Shown: piece by piece, positions 6,115 through 6,697 of the stretch
Layout of the letters: each line of letters begins with the position of its first letter
Position numbering within the stretch: position 1 is the first letter of the stretch
Source: a candidate division SR1 bacterium CG_4_9_14_3_um_filter_40_9
GTDB taxonomy: Bacteria > Patescibacteriota > Gracilibacteria > Absconditabacterales > Absconditicoccaceae
NCBI GenBank assembly: GCA_002791215.1
Contig: PFWQ01000087.1
Coordinates: 1-6,697 of the forward strand
Length of the DNA stretch: 6,697 bases
Reading direction: 5' to 3'
The notes under the pieces: generated by a model
Seen by the model: only the letters and a program-made list of their open reading frames with translations
The model's database searches: none
Told to the model about the DNA's origin: nothing
Position numbers and translations under genes: made by a program

Positions 6115-6687
6115 TTATTTAAGGACGAAGTTTCTTAATTCTTTCCTTATCTGTTTATGATTTGGATAAAGTTTTTCAACTAATTCTCGGAAACGAGTGC
6201 CATGATTTTTGTGTTTGAGATGGCAGACTTCGTGAATAATGACATATCTGATGAATTGCGTTGGGAGGTGGACAAGATTGAGATTGAGTGAAATATGCTG
6301 GTCTGACGTGCAACTTCACCGCTTGGAATGCGTAATTCTGATGATGAGTTTGTGATATTTGTGATCAATAATCTCGGAATATTTGTCGAGTAATGGCCTA
6401 GAATATTCTTCCAATGTTTCTTTGAGATAGGTCTTGAGATTTTTGTATGAAGGCAGTTCGTCTTTGGGGACGAGTTCGCCAAAAAGCATGACAAAATCAT
6501 CTCCATGAGTCTGGATATGTGTCCTTTTGCTATATCTTTTGAGGAGGATTTCACCCTTGGCGATGAGGTCATTCTTGAATTTCTCATCGTGTTTAAGCCT
6601 TGTCGGAATTGTGATTTGAAGTGATCAGTCGGGATTGATCCTGACATAGCCATTACGAATATGTTTGTAGGTGATATGATAATTCAT
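6115..6687 (-). CDS. YgjP-like zinc metallopeptidase domain protein (DUF45 family), UGA=Gly
   Basis: A 190-residue protein of the YgjP/DUF45 family (gluzincin-like, related to SprT/WLM peptidases). The zinc site is HEVCH (152-156) with a third ligand H162 in HLKHKNHGTRF. Upstream are the family motifs ITHSKRGSCTS (118-128) and ISLNLNLVHLP (132-142). The family usually has R-W-G-S-C; here Arg replaces Trp and the Gly (G124, 6316-6318) is encoded by TGA. A second TGA encodes G21. The N-terminal half (RINPDGSLQITIP, then a Lys-rich helical region) is as expected. It is probably a cytoplasmic hydrolase; the substrate is unknown. I chose the ATG at 6687, but the frame is open over the last 10 bases of the window, so an upstream start cannot be excluded. 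The stop is TAA at 6117-6115. With the standard code this gene is invisible, and a 157-codon out-of-frame ORF would be called in its place. Confidence 0.9.
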
Positions 6688-6697
6688 TGAGTGAACT

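Noticed and set aside
6180..6653. A 157-codon minus-strand ORF (MAMSGSIPTDHF...)
   Set aside because: It is a shifted-frame shadow of the YgjP-like gene. The other frame carries HEVCH, RGSC and the family's N-terminal motifs once TGA is read as Gly; this one is Ser/Thr-rich with no recognisable motif.

Overview
This window is from a bacterium that reads UGA as glycine (translation table 25), so the best-supported source is a Gracilibacteria (BD1-5) or Absconditabacteria (SR1) member of the Candidate Phyla Radiation. The sequence shows this directly. With the standard bacterial code, four conserved genes break into short fragments. With TGA read as Gly they become single full-length or edge-truncated proteins, and the TGA codons fall on family-invariant glycines. 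Examples are the YchF P-loop Gly7, TopA 'DRLV-G-F' and 'KG-G-LSAGR', and the 'R-G-SC' motif of the YgjP-like peptidase. I count 22 in-frame TGA codons in these four genes (topA 10, ychF 5, rlmE 5, ygjP-like 2). TAA or TAG ends every gene whose end is visible. The sequence alone does not separate the two candidate phyla.

All five genes are on the minus strand, so transcription runs from high to low coordinates. They are: a YgjP/DUF45-type zinc metallopeptidase (6687-6115); an RlmE/FtsJ-family rRNA 2'-O-methyltransferase (6023-5241); the YchF/OLA1 ATPase (5077-3971); an unusual DNA-binding protein with a sigma-70 region 4 helix-turn-helix and C-terminal HARE-type winged helices (3618-2515); and DNA topoisomerase I (2356 to beyond the left edge). 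I see no gene on the plus strand. The spacers (about 90 to 350 bp) are long for a tight operon, and a terminator separates the sigma-like gene from topA, so this is probably a series of short transcription units. Translation, rRNA modification and DNA topology are represented, but no pathway links the genes clearly.

The spacers are rich in short repeats. They hold two heptamer arrays before rlmE, two 10-bp-period A/T-tract arrays after it, a ~136-bp element with terminal inverted repeats directly behind ychF, and a small REP-like hairpin next to an intrinsic terminator. Sequence of the same kind also occurs inside genes without breaking the frame. TopA carries an 11-residue peptide encoded by the end of the interspersed repeat, and RlmE carries a ~25-residue insert encoded by degenerate GACC/GTC repeats that includes two consecutive UGA codons. 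Apart from the genetic code, this repeat invasion of essential genes and the sigma-region-4/HARE protein are the most interesting parts of the window. I found no CRISPR array, tRNA, rRNA or insertion sequence with a transposase.
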